From: Pedobacter rhizosphaerae | Lineage (GTDB): Bacteria > Bacteroidota > Bacteroidia > Sphingobacteriales > Sphingobacteriaceae | DNA length: 64,000 nt | Assembly: GCF_900111155.1 (NCBI RefSeq) | Contig: NZ_FOGG01000025.1 | Location: forward strand, 1 to 64,000 | Reading direction: 5' to 3' | Shown: piece after piece, positions 16,817 through 24,952 of the stretch | Position numbering within the stretch: the stretch's first letter is position 1 | Layout of the letters: every line of letters starts with the position of its first letter | Translations under genes and position numbers: made by a program | Notes under the pieces: generated by a model | Databases searched by the model: none | The model's input: the letters and a program-made list of their open reading frames with translations, nothing else | Told to the model about the DNA's origin: nothing

Positions 16817-17728
16817 TTAGGTATTCACGAACGTATCATTTAGAGGATTGCCAAACATATGTCGCTTGAACGCCAAGTTGTACGTATTTTTATCCAGGTC
16901 AAAACCAAATGAAATTTGAGATAAGGAATATAATCCTGCATGACTCGTCCCCATCAACACTTCAGTCTTATCTTTATTTCTAAGCACATGAAGCAGGTTT
17001 TTACCTTTCGAAGTATTCCCACCAACGATAAGATCTACTGAACTTGTGTTAGCAGCAAGTTGCTTATTATGTTGTTCTGCTTCAGTATCAAAGCCCAGGT
17101 GTGATAAGCAAACAACTAAATCGCAGCCCTTTTCTTCTTTTAAGAATTGGGCAATTTTGTTTAATGCCACATTTGGATCAGATACTTTCAAACCATCGAT
17201 TTTCGCTACTTCCCCAACACCAGTAACCCCTACACGGTATTTACCATAAGTAATTACCTGATAGCTTTTTACAGCTTTTTGTAATTTCGGGTGCTCAAAA
17301 TGGTAGTTACAGCTTAGCAGATCAAATGCCATGTATGGAAGTAAATCGGAAAATGCGTCTAGCCCTTGTTTAAGGTCTGCAACACTCAAGTTAACCGCAT
17401 GGTAACCTGCCCTATTCATCCATTGGATGGTTTCTGCATGGTTATTCCGATTAAAATTTAAAAATCCTCCGGCATCCAATAATAAAGTAGAAAGAAGTTC
17501 GTTATTGATGGTAGTTTGTAAAGATTTTAAGCCACCAAACCCTTTTGAAGTCGAATCAACAGCCCCGTTAATATCATTGCTATACATGATATTGACCTGT
17601 TTTTGATTGACAGATTTAGTGTTAATAGTACGGCTTGCCTTAGAGAGCGCGTCTATTGGACCAGCCAATAACAGACTACTACTTAACAAGACGTTCCTCT
17701 TTAGGAAAGAGCGTCTATTGGTATTCAT
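16817..17728 (-). CDS. Metallophosphatase-like protein with altered metal-site motifs, Tat-type signal
   Basis: The start at 17728 gives 303 residues and an N-terminus NRRSFLKRNVLL followed by a hydrophobic stretch, resembling a twin-arginine signal. The body follows the 5'-nucleotidase/calcineurin-type metallophosphatase plan, but the expected metal ligands are replaced. The first motif, usually ND-HG, reads YSNDINGAV. The usual DAGD reads LLDAGGFL. The GNHE position reads AVNLSVADL. The GGHTH position reads VGGNTS. The LSHLG motif is kept. It is probably catalytically inactive, an inference from motif loss. It heads the collar, binding-protein and adhesin gene run. Confidence 0.75.
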   Translation of the reverse strand: MNTNRRSFLKRNVLLSSSLLLAGPIDALSKASRTINTKSVNQKQVNIMYSNDINGAVDSTSKGFGGLKSLQTTINNELLSTLLLDAGGFLNFNRNNHAETIQWMNRAGYHAVNLSVADLKQGLDAFSDLLPYMAFDLLSCNYHFEHPKLQKAVKSYQVITYGKYRVGVTGVGEVAKIDGLKVSDPNVALNKIAQFLKEEKGCDLVVCLSHLGFDTEAEQHNKQLAANTSSVDLIVGGNTSKGKNLLHVLRNKDKTEVLMGTSHAGLYSLSQISFGFDLDKNTYNLAFKRHMFGNPLNDTFVNT

Positions 17729-17854
17729 AAAAAGTGTAATAAGGAATGTTTGTTTCTGTAAAGATGAAATAAAATTGCTTATAGTACAAATACTACAAAC
17801 TTTCAATTATCTAAATAGCCCCTTCTGGTAGATCAAATACCTAAAATAGTATAC

Positions 17855-17891
17855 AAAAAGCTCATTTTAGTAGATTTAAATGAGCGTTTTT
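17855..17891 (-). terminator. Hairpin terminator after the APS-kinase gene
   Basis: An 8-bp stem GCTCATTT / AAATGAGC (17860-17867 with 17878-17885) with a 10-nt loop is followed on the minus strand by TTTTTG. It lies about 100 bp past the APS-kinase stop codon, so the hydroxylase, sulfotransferase and kinase genes probably form a separate transcript from the downstream metallophosphatase-like gene. Confidence 0.7.
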
Positions 17892-17991
17892 AGTTATTGA
17901 CATATATCAATTAGTTATAAAATACCGTAAAATAAGTCTTTTACAGCCTATCAAACCCATACATATGAGTACAATAAGTACTACAAAAAAT

Positions 17992-18513
17992 CTATTCTAG
18001 TACACTATAAACAAAGTGTGTAAGTTGCTTTACACTATTACTTAAGGATTGCGCCGTTGTGTTTATAATCAAATCGGCACTTTCAGGTTCCTCGAAAATA
18101 TCATTTACCCCCGTTAAATTATGCAGTTTATCTGGATCTTCATCAGGCAATAAGGCGCGCTTGTAAAGGCCTTTGGTATCCCGTAGTACCAAGACATTGA
18201 TTTGACAAGTTATATATATTAAAGCTGCATGATAACTTGCCTTTAAATAATCTCTGCTTTCATTAAACGGGTTAATGGCAGCTATTATGATCACATCGAA
18301 GTCATTCTCTATACTTTTAGCATACTGCCCAAGTCGCTTAATGTTCTCTATCCTATCTGCTTTGCTAAAACCTAAATCTTTGCAAAGGCTTTGCCGGTAC
18401 ACATCCCCATCAATAATTTTAACCCTTAAATCCTTACTCAGCCTTTCAAACTCCTGTGCAATAGTAGATTTCCCTGCGCCAGAGAGTCCTGTAAATTGAA
18501 TAATTTTAGCCAT
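17992..18513 (-). CDS. cysC: Adenylyl-sulfate (APS) kinase
   Basis: A 173-residue protein with P-loop GLSGAGKST (9-17) and the APS-kinase block DGD-YRQSLCKDLGFSKADRIENIKR, followed by NPFNESRDYLK, RDTKGLYKRAL and LTGVNDIFEEP. It phosphorylates APS to PAPS, the donor for sulfotransferases. ATP sulfurylase genes are not in the window. Its start overlaps the sulfotransferase stop by one base, so the two are translationally coupled. It is somewhat shorter than stand-alone CysC. Supplying PAPS to the adjacent sulfotransferase is the likely role. Confidence 0.85.
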   Translation of the reverse strand: MAKIIQFTGLSGAGKSTIAQEFERLSKDLRVKIIDGDVYRQSLCKDLGFSKADRIENIKRLGQYAKSIENDFDVIIIAAINPFNESRDYLKASYHAALIYITCQINVLVLRDTKGLYKRALLPDEDPDKLHNLTGVNDIFEEPESADLIINTTAQSLSNSVKQLTHFVYSVLE

Positions 18514-19460
18514 TAGGGTTTAGTTAATTGTTTCAAAAAATCTTCATATGCCATGTTGGCTACCGGATAGCTGGCTAGTGTTAACTTATTATCGCCTTTA
18601 AACTTTTCCCCCGGACTTTTACTATAGAAGTTTAACCTGTTAAACATTCTTTCATCTGCCGAATCTGATAAATCCACTACCTTTAAAAACTGAGACAACA
18701 GTAAGTTCGTTCCCCAGCTGTAATCATAAAAACTATCTTTTGGATGATTGAGCAAGACAATATCTTTTAAAGCATCATAATATTTGGCCAATACTTCCGC
18801 GGTGAATAAGTTAAAGTCTTCATAGTGCTTTTCTGCTATATCAACCTTTAAAATACTTGGATTAACCATACCTGGCACGCTATGAATGCCTCTTCTTTGC
18901 TGATGAGAGGCAATAATGGCCTTCGGTTCTCTGGAAAGGAAAAAGAATGGGGTATCTGGAAACCATTTTCGCAATAACGGGTAAAAATGAATATGCCAGC
19001 TATCCAATTTCACATGTAGTTGTTTATATTCTCTTTTCCTTTTCTGGCCCATCAAGGCTAATGCCGATTTAAACCAAAGTTCTTGCTGTTCTTCCGTTAT
19101 CGACGGATCTTGTTCCTTCATTCTTAAAAGCTCATCAATTAAGGGGGCTTCTGCAAAAACAATATTGGTTTCGGCAGTTGCCAAAGCCTGCGATAATAAG
19201 GTAGAGCCACACCGGGAAACATGGAAGATAAATGCAGCTGGTGGTATAAAATCAATCCCATTTGCTGCTTCTACTAAAAAGTCTAGGTTGCTCGCTGGCG
19301 AATATCTAGACCTTTCCCTCATTTTAATGTGGCAATGCTGGATGGTTTCATCAAAAAAAGGCTCTTCAATATGCTTATCCTGTAAATCCAGCCACAAAAG
19401 CTGCCAGTCATTTTCCTGATACGATAGTTTATAAGGAATCCAGTTTATTAGTGCGCTCAT
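18513..19460 (-). CDS. Sulfotransferase family protein
   Basis: A 315-residue protein with a PAPS-binding loop-like segment FIFHVSRCGSTLLSQAL (about 77-93) and a later KLDSWHIHFYPLLRKWFPDTPFFFLSREPKAIIAS segment, which matches the 3'-phosphate-binding strand of sulfotransferases. It overlaps the upstream hydroxylase gene by four bases and the downstream APS-kinase gene by one base, so all three are coupled. The acceptor substrate cannot be read from sequence. The neighbourhood suggests a protein, glycan or small-molecule acceptor connected with the surface adhesin locus, but this is inference. Confidence 0.85.
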   Translation of the reverse strand: MSALINWIPYKLSYQENDWQLLWLDLQDKHIEEPFFDETIQHCHIKMRERSRYSPASNLDFLVEAANGIDFIPPAAFIFHVSRCGSTLLSQALATAETNIVFAEAPLIDELLRMKEQDPSITEEQQELWFKSALALMGQKRKREYKQLHVKLDSWHIHFYPLLRKWFPDTPFFFLSREPKAIIASHQQRRGIHSVPGMVNPSILKVDIAEKHYEDFNLFTAEVLAKYYDALKDIVLLNHPKDSFYDYSWGTNLLLSQFLKVVDLSDSADERMFNRLNFYSKSPGEKFKGDNKLTLASYPVANMAYEDFLKQLTKP

Positions 19461-20188
19461 TCCAGATTTTTCTTCAATTGTGCTACCAACGTTTTAGCCA
19501 CTGGCGTATCCATTTGTTCCAGTTCAGCTATCATTTTTAAGGTAGTATCCCGATCCGGAGCTTGATTTTCTTGCGCAAAATTATAGCCATTGGCTTCGAA
19601 TAACTGATCTGTCCATTCATTTCTCAGGGCATCAATTACCAGGTGAACCCGAATGTTTTCTCCCCCATTAATAATGCTGTGGGTTTGATCAAAATCGATA
19701 TACCAACAAGAACCTTCCTCCAGTATCAACTGCTCATCTCCCACTATAAACTTCAGCTGGTTGTTGGTTTGAATTGGAATATGTATCCTCAACACACCTG
19801 CCTCATAGTTACAGCCCCTATCTCTATGGGGTTTAATTTCTGCCCCCGGGTGTAAAGCCAGTAAACGAATGGTTTCTTTCGGGCATTGCCACTCTTCAAT
19901 TATGGATTTGATATAAGGCAATTGATTCAATAATGGCGTGTCCTGATATTGATCAACACCATAATTGGCCAAAATATCCTGCTCCTTCCCACTGGCAGAA
20001 CGCAGTGAAATACTCTGCCAATCGCCTTCGTAATCTTTCTTATTGAAATGATCTACCCAATCTTGCTGCAACGCAATGTCAAGCTCGGCTTTGAGTAATG
20101 AAATGTTATATTGCTGGTTAAACTGGATGTATTTTAGCAAGGTTGAGATGTTTTCTGTAATATTAGTTAAGTGTTTTTTATTGCGCAA
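19457..20188 (-). CDS. Aspartyl/asparaginyl beta-hydroxylase-like dioxygenase
   Basis: A 243-residue protein containing the cupin-type iron site of the aspartyl/asparaginyl beta-hydroxylase family. The site is HRD (H121, D123) in the segment LHPGAEIKPHRDRGCNYE, a distal His (H170) in IDFDQTHSIINGG, and R180 as the likely 2-oxoglutarate anchor in ENIRVHLVIDALRNEW. It should be an Fe(II)/2-oxoglutarate-dependent hydroxylase. It is the first gene of the three-gene run with the sulfotransferase (4-bp overlap). The natural substrate is unknown. Confidence 0.85.
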   Translation of the reverse strand: MRNKKHLTNITENISTLLKYIQFNQQYNISLLKAELDIALQQDWVDHFNKKDYEGDWQSISLRSASGKEQDILANYGVDQYQDTPLLNQLPYIKSIIEEWQCPKETIRLLALHPGAEIKPHRDRGCNYEAGVLRIHIPIQTNNQLKFIVGDEQLILEEGSCWYIDFDQTHSIINGGENIRVHLVIDALRNEWTDQLFEANGYNFAQENQAPDRDTTLKMIAELEQMDTPVAKTLVAQLKKNLE

Positions 20189-20199
20189 GTATTTATTTC

Positions 20200-20890
20200 A
20201 GTTTTTATCGGTCCTGTAACTCACAACACGCAACCCATAACACTTTTTAACCATATAAGCCCATAGAAGAAAGATATAAGCAATGCTAATAAACAAATAA
20301 GCCCTACTTATTTTATAATATTTAACCAGAGACTAATTTCGCATTAAGATCCCCGCCTGCGTGAGGATGACGGACTATTAATAGAGATAAATACAGCTTA
20401 ACCACCATGCCTGGCTCTGAACCATGCAACTCCCCTACTTATTTTCAAGGAGGGGGTGTGTAAGCCTGTGTTGTGGCGGGGGTGGTTTCTGCGCATTGAC
20501 TCATAACACGCAACACATAACCCATAACATTTTTAACCACGAAGAACACCAAGTTTTCACAGAGAAAAAGAGGCTTAGTGCAGCAGCCCGTAACACATAA
20601 CACGCAACCCATAACACTTTTTAACCATATAAGCCATAGAAGAAAAATATAAGCGAAGCTAATCAACCAATAATACAGTATCCCACAAGGTTTCTGCACT
20701 ATGCTAACTAAAGTTCATCAGTTCACACCACCTTTCCTAAATGCGGATCCGGCCTAGCAGCATTTCGCAGGATAGGAAATCAATGGGTTACGGGTTGCGT
20801 GCTATGAGTTACGAGTCTGGGGGCATAGCCATGCTGAGTTTTTCATACCCATAACAGGCAACTCACAACCTGTAACACAAACATTACCGC
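20200..20890. repeat. Repeat-rich intergenic region with GTAAC-type phrases and a direct repeat
   Basis: No gene is supported. Segments built of CCATAACAC, ACGCAAC and ACTCATAAC words recur at about 20212-20250, 20495-20535, 20585-20620, 20783-20820 and 20845-20885, in both orientations. A direct repeat of about 75 bp links 20222-20298 and 20597-20672: both contain CGCAACCCATAACACTTTTT, then AACCATATAAGCC and ATAGAAGAAA. This is probably accumulated intergenic repeat DNA next to the insertion element. Confidence 0.6.
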
Positions 20891-20959
20891 AAGTAGCATT
20901 CGGATGATCCTAGTCAAGAAAGGATGCAAGCCTTGGGTTTATTCATTAGTATTTATTGT

Positions 20960-21077
20960 TTTTAATGGCATTCATGAGCTCGCCAAGGCTCGGTTTGGTT
21001 ACCTTTTTGCAAAGAAAAAGGTACGAGCCCTTCCGGCGGCGAGGAAAAAGAAACCATTAGGTCGTAGCGAGACGCTA
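20960..21077. repeat. Left part of an intergenic repeat interrupted by the insertion sequence
   Basis: The segment begins AATGGCATTCATGAGCTCGC, holds the palindrome TTACCTTTTT / AAAAAGGTA around 21000-21025, and ends in AGACGCTA directly at the insertion-sequence border. The first 23 bases are found again with one difference at 37039-37060. The remaining part of the same repeat continues at 22471-22577 on the other side of the element. Confidence 0.55.
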
Positions 21078-22470
21078 CCAATGCTATTAAGTTAAGGACT
21101 TTTGGAGCTTTTTTCGATAATTTTCCGTATATTTATGTACAATCATTAAAAAATACATGAGTATAATTTCCAGCAATATTTCAAAGGAGAAACATCTCGT
21201 TTCTCTTAAAAAAAACATGTGATTTTATTCAAAAAAATCCTACTCCTGAGAAATATATTACCAAAGCAAAGTTTTTCATCAGAGATCGCTCGCTCACCTT
21301 TCCGATCGTTGTTACCTCAATTTTAAATCTATTCAAGGAATCTGTTGAGTACAATATTTCAACTCTATTGCCCAAATTCAAAGTCAAAACAGTTACTGGG
21401 GCAGCTTTCTCGCTGGCACGTTATAAGGTTGAAATTTCATTTTTTCAGGATCTGAACAGCATACTTGTGGACTTTCATCAGCGACACTATGTCAAACGCT
21501 GGAAAGGATTTCAGTTGATCGCTGGCGATGGCTCAACGGTCTCCCTGCCCGCATCACCAGCCATAAAAAAATACTTTGGCGTTTATTCTGAGAATGAAAA
21601 TGGAGCCAAGAGCTGTCTTGCCCAATTGTTTATGCTTTTTGATATCAACACAAAGACGGTATTGGCGAGTAGGATAAGCGAGATGAAGAACTCAGAGAGA
21701 ACTCTTTTCAAGGATTGCCTAAATAACCTGGCGGTCGACAAGGCCATTTTTGTATTAGACAGGGGATTTGGTTACTTCAATATATTCAAGAGGCTTATTA
21801 TACAGAAAAGGGACTTTTGCATTAGGGTTAGCTCATCGAATTCTACATTTGCCAAACAGGTAATGAGTAATCCATGTGAGGATTTCATTACTGAGTGGCA
21901 ACCAAGTGAAAGGGAAAAAAGAACATGTGCCGAGCACGGACAGGATTGCGAACCCATAAAAGTAAGAGTTTCAAAAATCAAACTCAAAACTGGAGAGATT
22001 GAACTATTGATATCCTCACTTAAGCCTAAGGACATCAGCTTAGCAGATATTGACAAGCTGTATGCTCTAAGATGGGGGATTGAAGAGGGTTTTAAGCCCC
22101 AAATGGAGCTCGAGCAGTTTGGTAGTCGTAAGCCAGAAGGTATAAACCAGGAATTTAAGGCCCATATTTTTATGATGAACCTTGTTGCATTACTGGGGAT
22201 TACCGTACAGGATACGATTGAAAAAAACATGAATAAAAGAAGATACAATTATATCTTCAACTGGCAAAATGCATTCAGATTTGTTAGAAACAGCCTAATT
22301 GAGTTGCTGATGGGATTAAAAATAAAAACAATAACTAAAGGGCTAGTCAAGCAGATTTCAGAAACTGTAGTTGCGGTAAAGCCAAGGAGGAGCTTTCCCA
22401 GAATTAAAGTTCGGCAAAATAAGAGCAGGTTGCAACAAACATATAAATAAGCTTAACTTAATAGCATTGG
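21078..22470 (+). mobile_element. IS4-family insertion sequence, 1393 bp, with TIRs and 8-bp target duplication
   Basis: Perfect 19-bp terminal inverted repeats, CCAATGCTATTAAGTTAAG at 21078-21096 and its complement at 22452-22470, bound a single transposase gene. Direct repeats AGACGCTA lie immediately outside (21070-21077 and 22471-22478), so the insertion is intact at its ends. Removing the element rejoins the flanks into a continuous intergenic repeat. A 33-nt match to the right border with one difference occurs at 37181-37213. The exact TIR limit could shift by one base because of adjoining G. Confidence 0.92.
21157..22450 (+). pseudogene. IS4-family DDE transposase, split by a frame change at an A8 run
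   Basis: Translation from the ATG at 21157 (MSIISSNISKEKHLVSLKK) reaches a stop at 21220. The rest of the protein is in the next frame, open from about 21167 to 22450, and continues logically as KKTCDFIQKNP. The shift falls at eight consecutive A (21208-21215); with seven A a 430-residue protein would be made. The DDE parts are present: GDGSTVSLP, VLDRGFGYFNIF, and LYALRWGIEEGFK. Either the gene is frameshifted or transcriptional slippage restores it. An in-frame TTG at 21368 would give only a shortened product lacking the N-terminal domain. Confidence 0.85.
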
Positions 22471-22544
22471 AGACGCTACAACTAGAAAAGCGGTGAGGAA
22501 AGAAATGACGACCCCTAAGAGGATAGGGAATATTCCTGTTTGCA

Positions 22545-22577
22545 AAACAAGGTTGGGCATCCGCCGCAACCTTGTTT
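22545..22577 (-). terminator. Strong hairpin, possible terminator of the SusC-SusD locus
   Basis: An 11-bp perfect stem AAACAAGGTTG / CAACCTTGTTT (22545-22555 with 22567-22577) encloses an 11-nt loop. On the minus strand it is followed by TTGC after the T tract of the stem. It lies about 160 bp past the last gene of the minus-strand locus and is part of the repeat in which the insertion element sits, so its terminator role is tentative. Confidence 0.5.
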
Positions 22578-22736
22578 AAACCAACTAACTATCAATTAAA
22601 TGAGAAAACAAAACCTCTCTTTAATTGAACTATGAGCGGTCCTCTAACCGCAGGTATTTCTACCCCCTTCATAGATTCTGTTTTACTTGAATGAAAAGCA
22701 AAACGGAAAAACTTTAACTATGGAAGCCTCCTGAAA

Positions 22737-23690
22737 TTATCTCGTAGCACTTCCAATTTTATACGGCAACCTGGGAAAATCCTTTTGGGCCTGTTTAAAT
22801 TGAAGATCATATTCTGGAGGCCATCCAAACGCCTTTTCAGCTACTTCCTGTAGGTTTACCCCCGATGCCCCGCTCCAAAAGTGAATAAACTCACCGAAGT
22901 TGAGGTTTCGGCTGTAACGCCCATCCCTGCGCTTCGGAAAGTTTTGTGCCAGCAACAAGAAATAATTGTTCAGCACCTTCCCTTCTCCATATTTGCTGTA
23001 AATGGGGAAAAACCAATTTTTAAACCACTGCGTGCCCGATCTCGGAAAATCATCATACTGCGTTTGCATCTGTGTAAATACCTTTTGCGCTTCCTCAGTC
23101 ATTCCAATATTTAGGAGCACATCATAATTGAAGATCTCCATAAATTTACTGTCTCCCCACAATACATCAGAAGGCGAACCTTTGGTTCCATGACTGGCAC
23201 TGGTTACAATATGCCCCATCTCATGAACCGGCATACCAATCTGCTCTCCGGTAGGGCTGTCCCAGTGGGTTAATCCGCAATCAATTACATTTCTATAATC
23301 ATGGCTTGCATCAAAAAATGGCGATGGGTGCCCGCCTGCATAGTCCTTTCCGGTAGAACGGTGCAGGATAACGTAAAGCTTCGGATCTGCTCCGAAATCG
23401 CCATAGTTGCGCTTAACATAAGACCAGCAATCGGCCATTACAGCAATTGGCCATTTAACCTTCTGCGACATATTTTTATCATAAAAAACGGCCACATGTT
23501 GATTGCTTCCTACCAGTTTTAATTCCTCCTGATGTTCAAACCAATGCTCCTTCCAAATGGAGTCTGGTGGCATTGTACTTTTTGGAATAGTGGATTGACT
23601 ATTTCCCTGTGCTGTAGATTTGGAAACAAAACCACCAATAAAGCAAGGAATAAGTGTGTAAATAAGCGTTTTAGCAATTGTTTTCTTCAT
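22737..23690 (-). CDS. Secreted HExxH metallopeptidase-like protein
   Basis: A 317-residue protein with a signal peptide (MKKTIAKTLIYTLIPCFIGGF, cleavage near STAQ). It carries HEMGH (156-160) with a downstream glutamate in DSKFMEIFNYDV (E185), consistent with a gluzincin zinc site, in a context of ALYVILHR and GLTHWDSPTG. It is the last gene of the run that starts with SusC. In glycan-use loci of Bacteroidota such proteins can help remove peptide from glycoproteins, but its substrate is unknown. The exact peptidase family was not recognised. Confidence 0.7.
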   Translation of the reverse strand: MKKTIAKTLIYTLIPCFIGGFVSKSTAQGNSQSTIPKSTMPPDSIWKEHWFEHQEELKLVGSNQHVAVFYDKNMSQKVKWPIAVMADCWSYVKRNYGDFGADPKLYVILHRSTGKDYAGGHPSPFFDASHDYRNVIDCGLTHWDSPTGEQIGMPVHEMGHIVTSASHGTKGSPSDVLWGDSKFMEIFNYDVLLNIGMTEEAQKVFTQMQTQYDDFPRSGTQWFKNWFFPIYSKYGEGKVLNNYFLLLAQNFPKRRDGRYSRNLNFGEFIHFWSGASGVNLQEVAEKAFGWPPEYDLQFKQAQKDFPRLPYKIGSATR

Positions 23691-23730
23691 AATTATATTA
23701 GTTCCCTACTTTATCTTTAAGAGAGAATGT

Positions 23731-24939
23731 TTATCTGTTCCAGAATGATATTTCACTGATATTACTGTAATAAGCATCACCACTGGCCACTTGCAATACC
23801 CGAATACGGATATACCTCATGGCAGGCAATCCAGCTGGAAGTATCACTTTAAAGGGTGCCGATCCATCATCGGTCCGTTCAACGGTTTTGAGTAGTGTCC
23901 ATCCCCGTCCTCTTGATTCTGCTGTCCATCCCGGAGAATTTCCAGGCGATTGTGTTTCGGCACCTGTCAGGTCTGCAATTCCCCAGATCTCAAATTTGGT
24001 TGGATTATTACAGCAGTCGCGACCAATAATTTCAAATTGTGCCAGGTTGGATATCGTTTTGCCCATATCAAAGGTAAAATGATGTGGAATTGGGGTCTTG
24101 TCATCGCTGTGGAAAATATCCGGGTACCCTGTAGGGGCCTTATTTCCATTCCAAAGCTTGGAAAGTGAAGTTTCGCCAGAATAAGTACCCACATCATTAG
24201 TTAGCTTTAAGGGCTTAAACAACGACTTATCTACAGGAACCATGATATTGCTCAGGGAGTCGAAATCTGCTGTATAAAAAGTATCTATCGCCGATCTTAC
24301 CGGTACGTAGGCCGATCTAAAATAAACCTTCGTACCTACCTTGTAATCGGCAAGCCTGATAGAATGCTCATCGGGGCCTAGCGAACGCTTTTGAATACTG
24401 CCATCCTTGTAGGTATATCGTATTTCTGTTGCAATATTTATGGTATCGGGCTTTTCAAAGTTTAAGGTTATTCCAGTGTCGTCCAGCTGATATGGATCTG
24501 CGGCCACTAAAAACCGATTCGTTAAACTCGTTTTATAACTATCGCCATAAACCTTTACATTGTTAACCTGCACCGGAACCGATTTGTTGCCTGCCTTATC
24601 ATAAGAATAGATGGTAAAGGAGTAATTGTATTCTACCAGGTTGGGGATAATCACCGAAACATCAGTAATACTTCTATCCGGGGCTTTCATTTCCAGTGAA
24701 TCTGCCGAATTGTTCCAGAAGATACGGTAATGGGTTACACTCGGATCGGGACTGGCCTTCCAGTTTAACCTCACCCTGTAATTTCCCGGTGCTGCACCAA
24801 CCTTGCCGGGAAAACCCGGGTAAACTCTTTCTTTTCCATCCAGATATTTTCTGTAATCAAGGGCATCCTTGCTACAGCCGAATAATACTGCTATGGCCAT
24901 AAAAACCATCACAATAATGTTTATATTTTTAGTTGTCAT
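23731..24939 (-). CDS. Surface lipoprotein, DUF4998 with C-terminal discoidin-like domain
   Basis: A 402-residue lipoprotein whose signal ends in a lipobox (AVLFGCSKD, Cys22). An N-terminal fibronectin-like part (PGNYRVRLNWKASPDPSVTHYRIFWNNSADS), typical of DUF4998, is followed by a C-terminal F5/8-type-C-like fold (LSKLWNGNKAPTGYPDIFHSDD and ITFDMGKTISNLAQFEIIGRDCCNNPTKFEIWG). Such proteins are outer-membrane glycan-binding partners of SusC/SusD systems. It sits between the DUF4959-type lipoprotein (13 bp) and the HExxH protein. Confidence 0.82.
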   Translation of the reverse strand: MTTKNINIIVMVFMAIAVLFGCSKDALDYRKYLDGKERVYPGFPGKVGAAPGNYRVRLNWKASPDPSVTHYRIFWNNSADSLEMKAPDRSITDVSVIIPNLVEYNYSFTIYSYDKAGNKSVPVQVNNVKVYGDSYKTSLTNRFLVAADPYQLDDTGITLNFEKPDTINIATEIRYTYKDGSIQKRSLGPDEHSIRLADYKVGTKVYFRSAYVPVRSAIDTFYTADFDSLSNIMVPVDKSLFKPLKLTNDVGTYSGETSLSKLWNGNKAPTGYPDIFHSDDKTPIPHHFTFDMGKTISNLAQFEIIGRDCCNNPTKFEIWGIADLTGAETQSPGNSPGWTAESRGRGWTLLKTVERTDDGSAPFKVILPAGLPAMRYIRIRVLQVASGDAYYSNISEISFWNR

Positions 24940-24952
24940 CTTCTATCAAATT

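Noticed and set aside
20445..20699. 84-residue minus-strand frame in the repeat-rich gap
   Set aside because: It is formed by the GTAAC-type phrase repeats and has a Cys-rich, unspecific composition with no homologue pattern.
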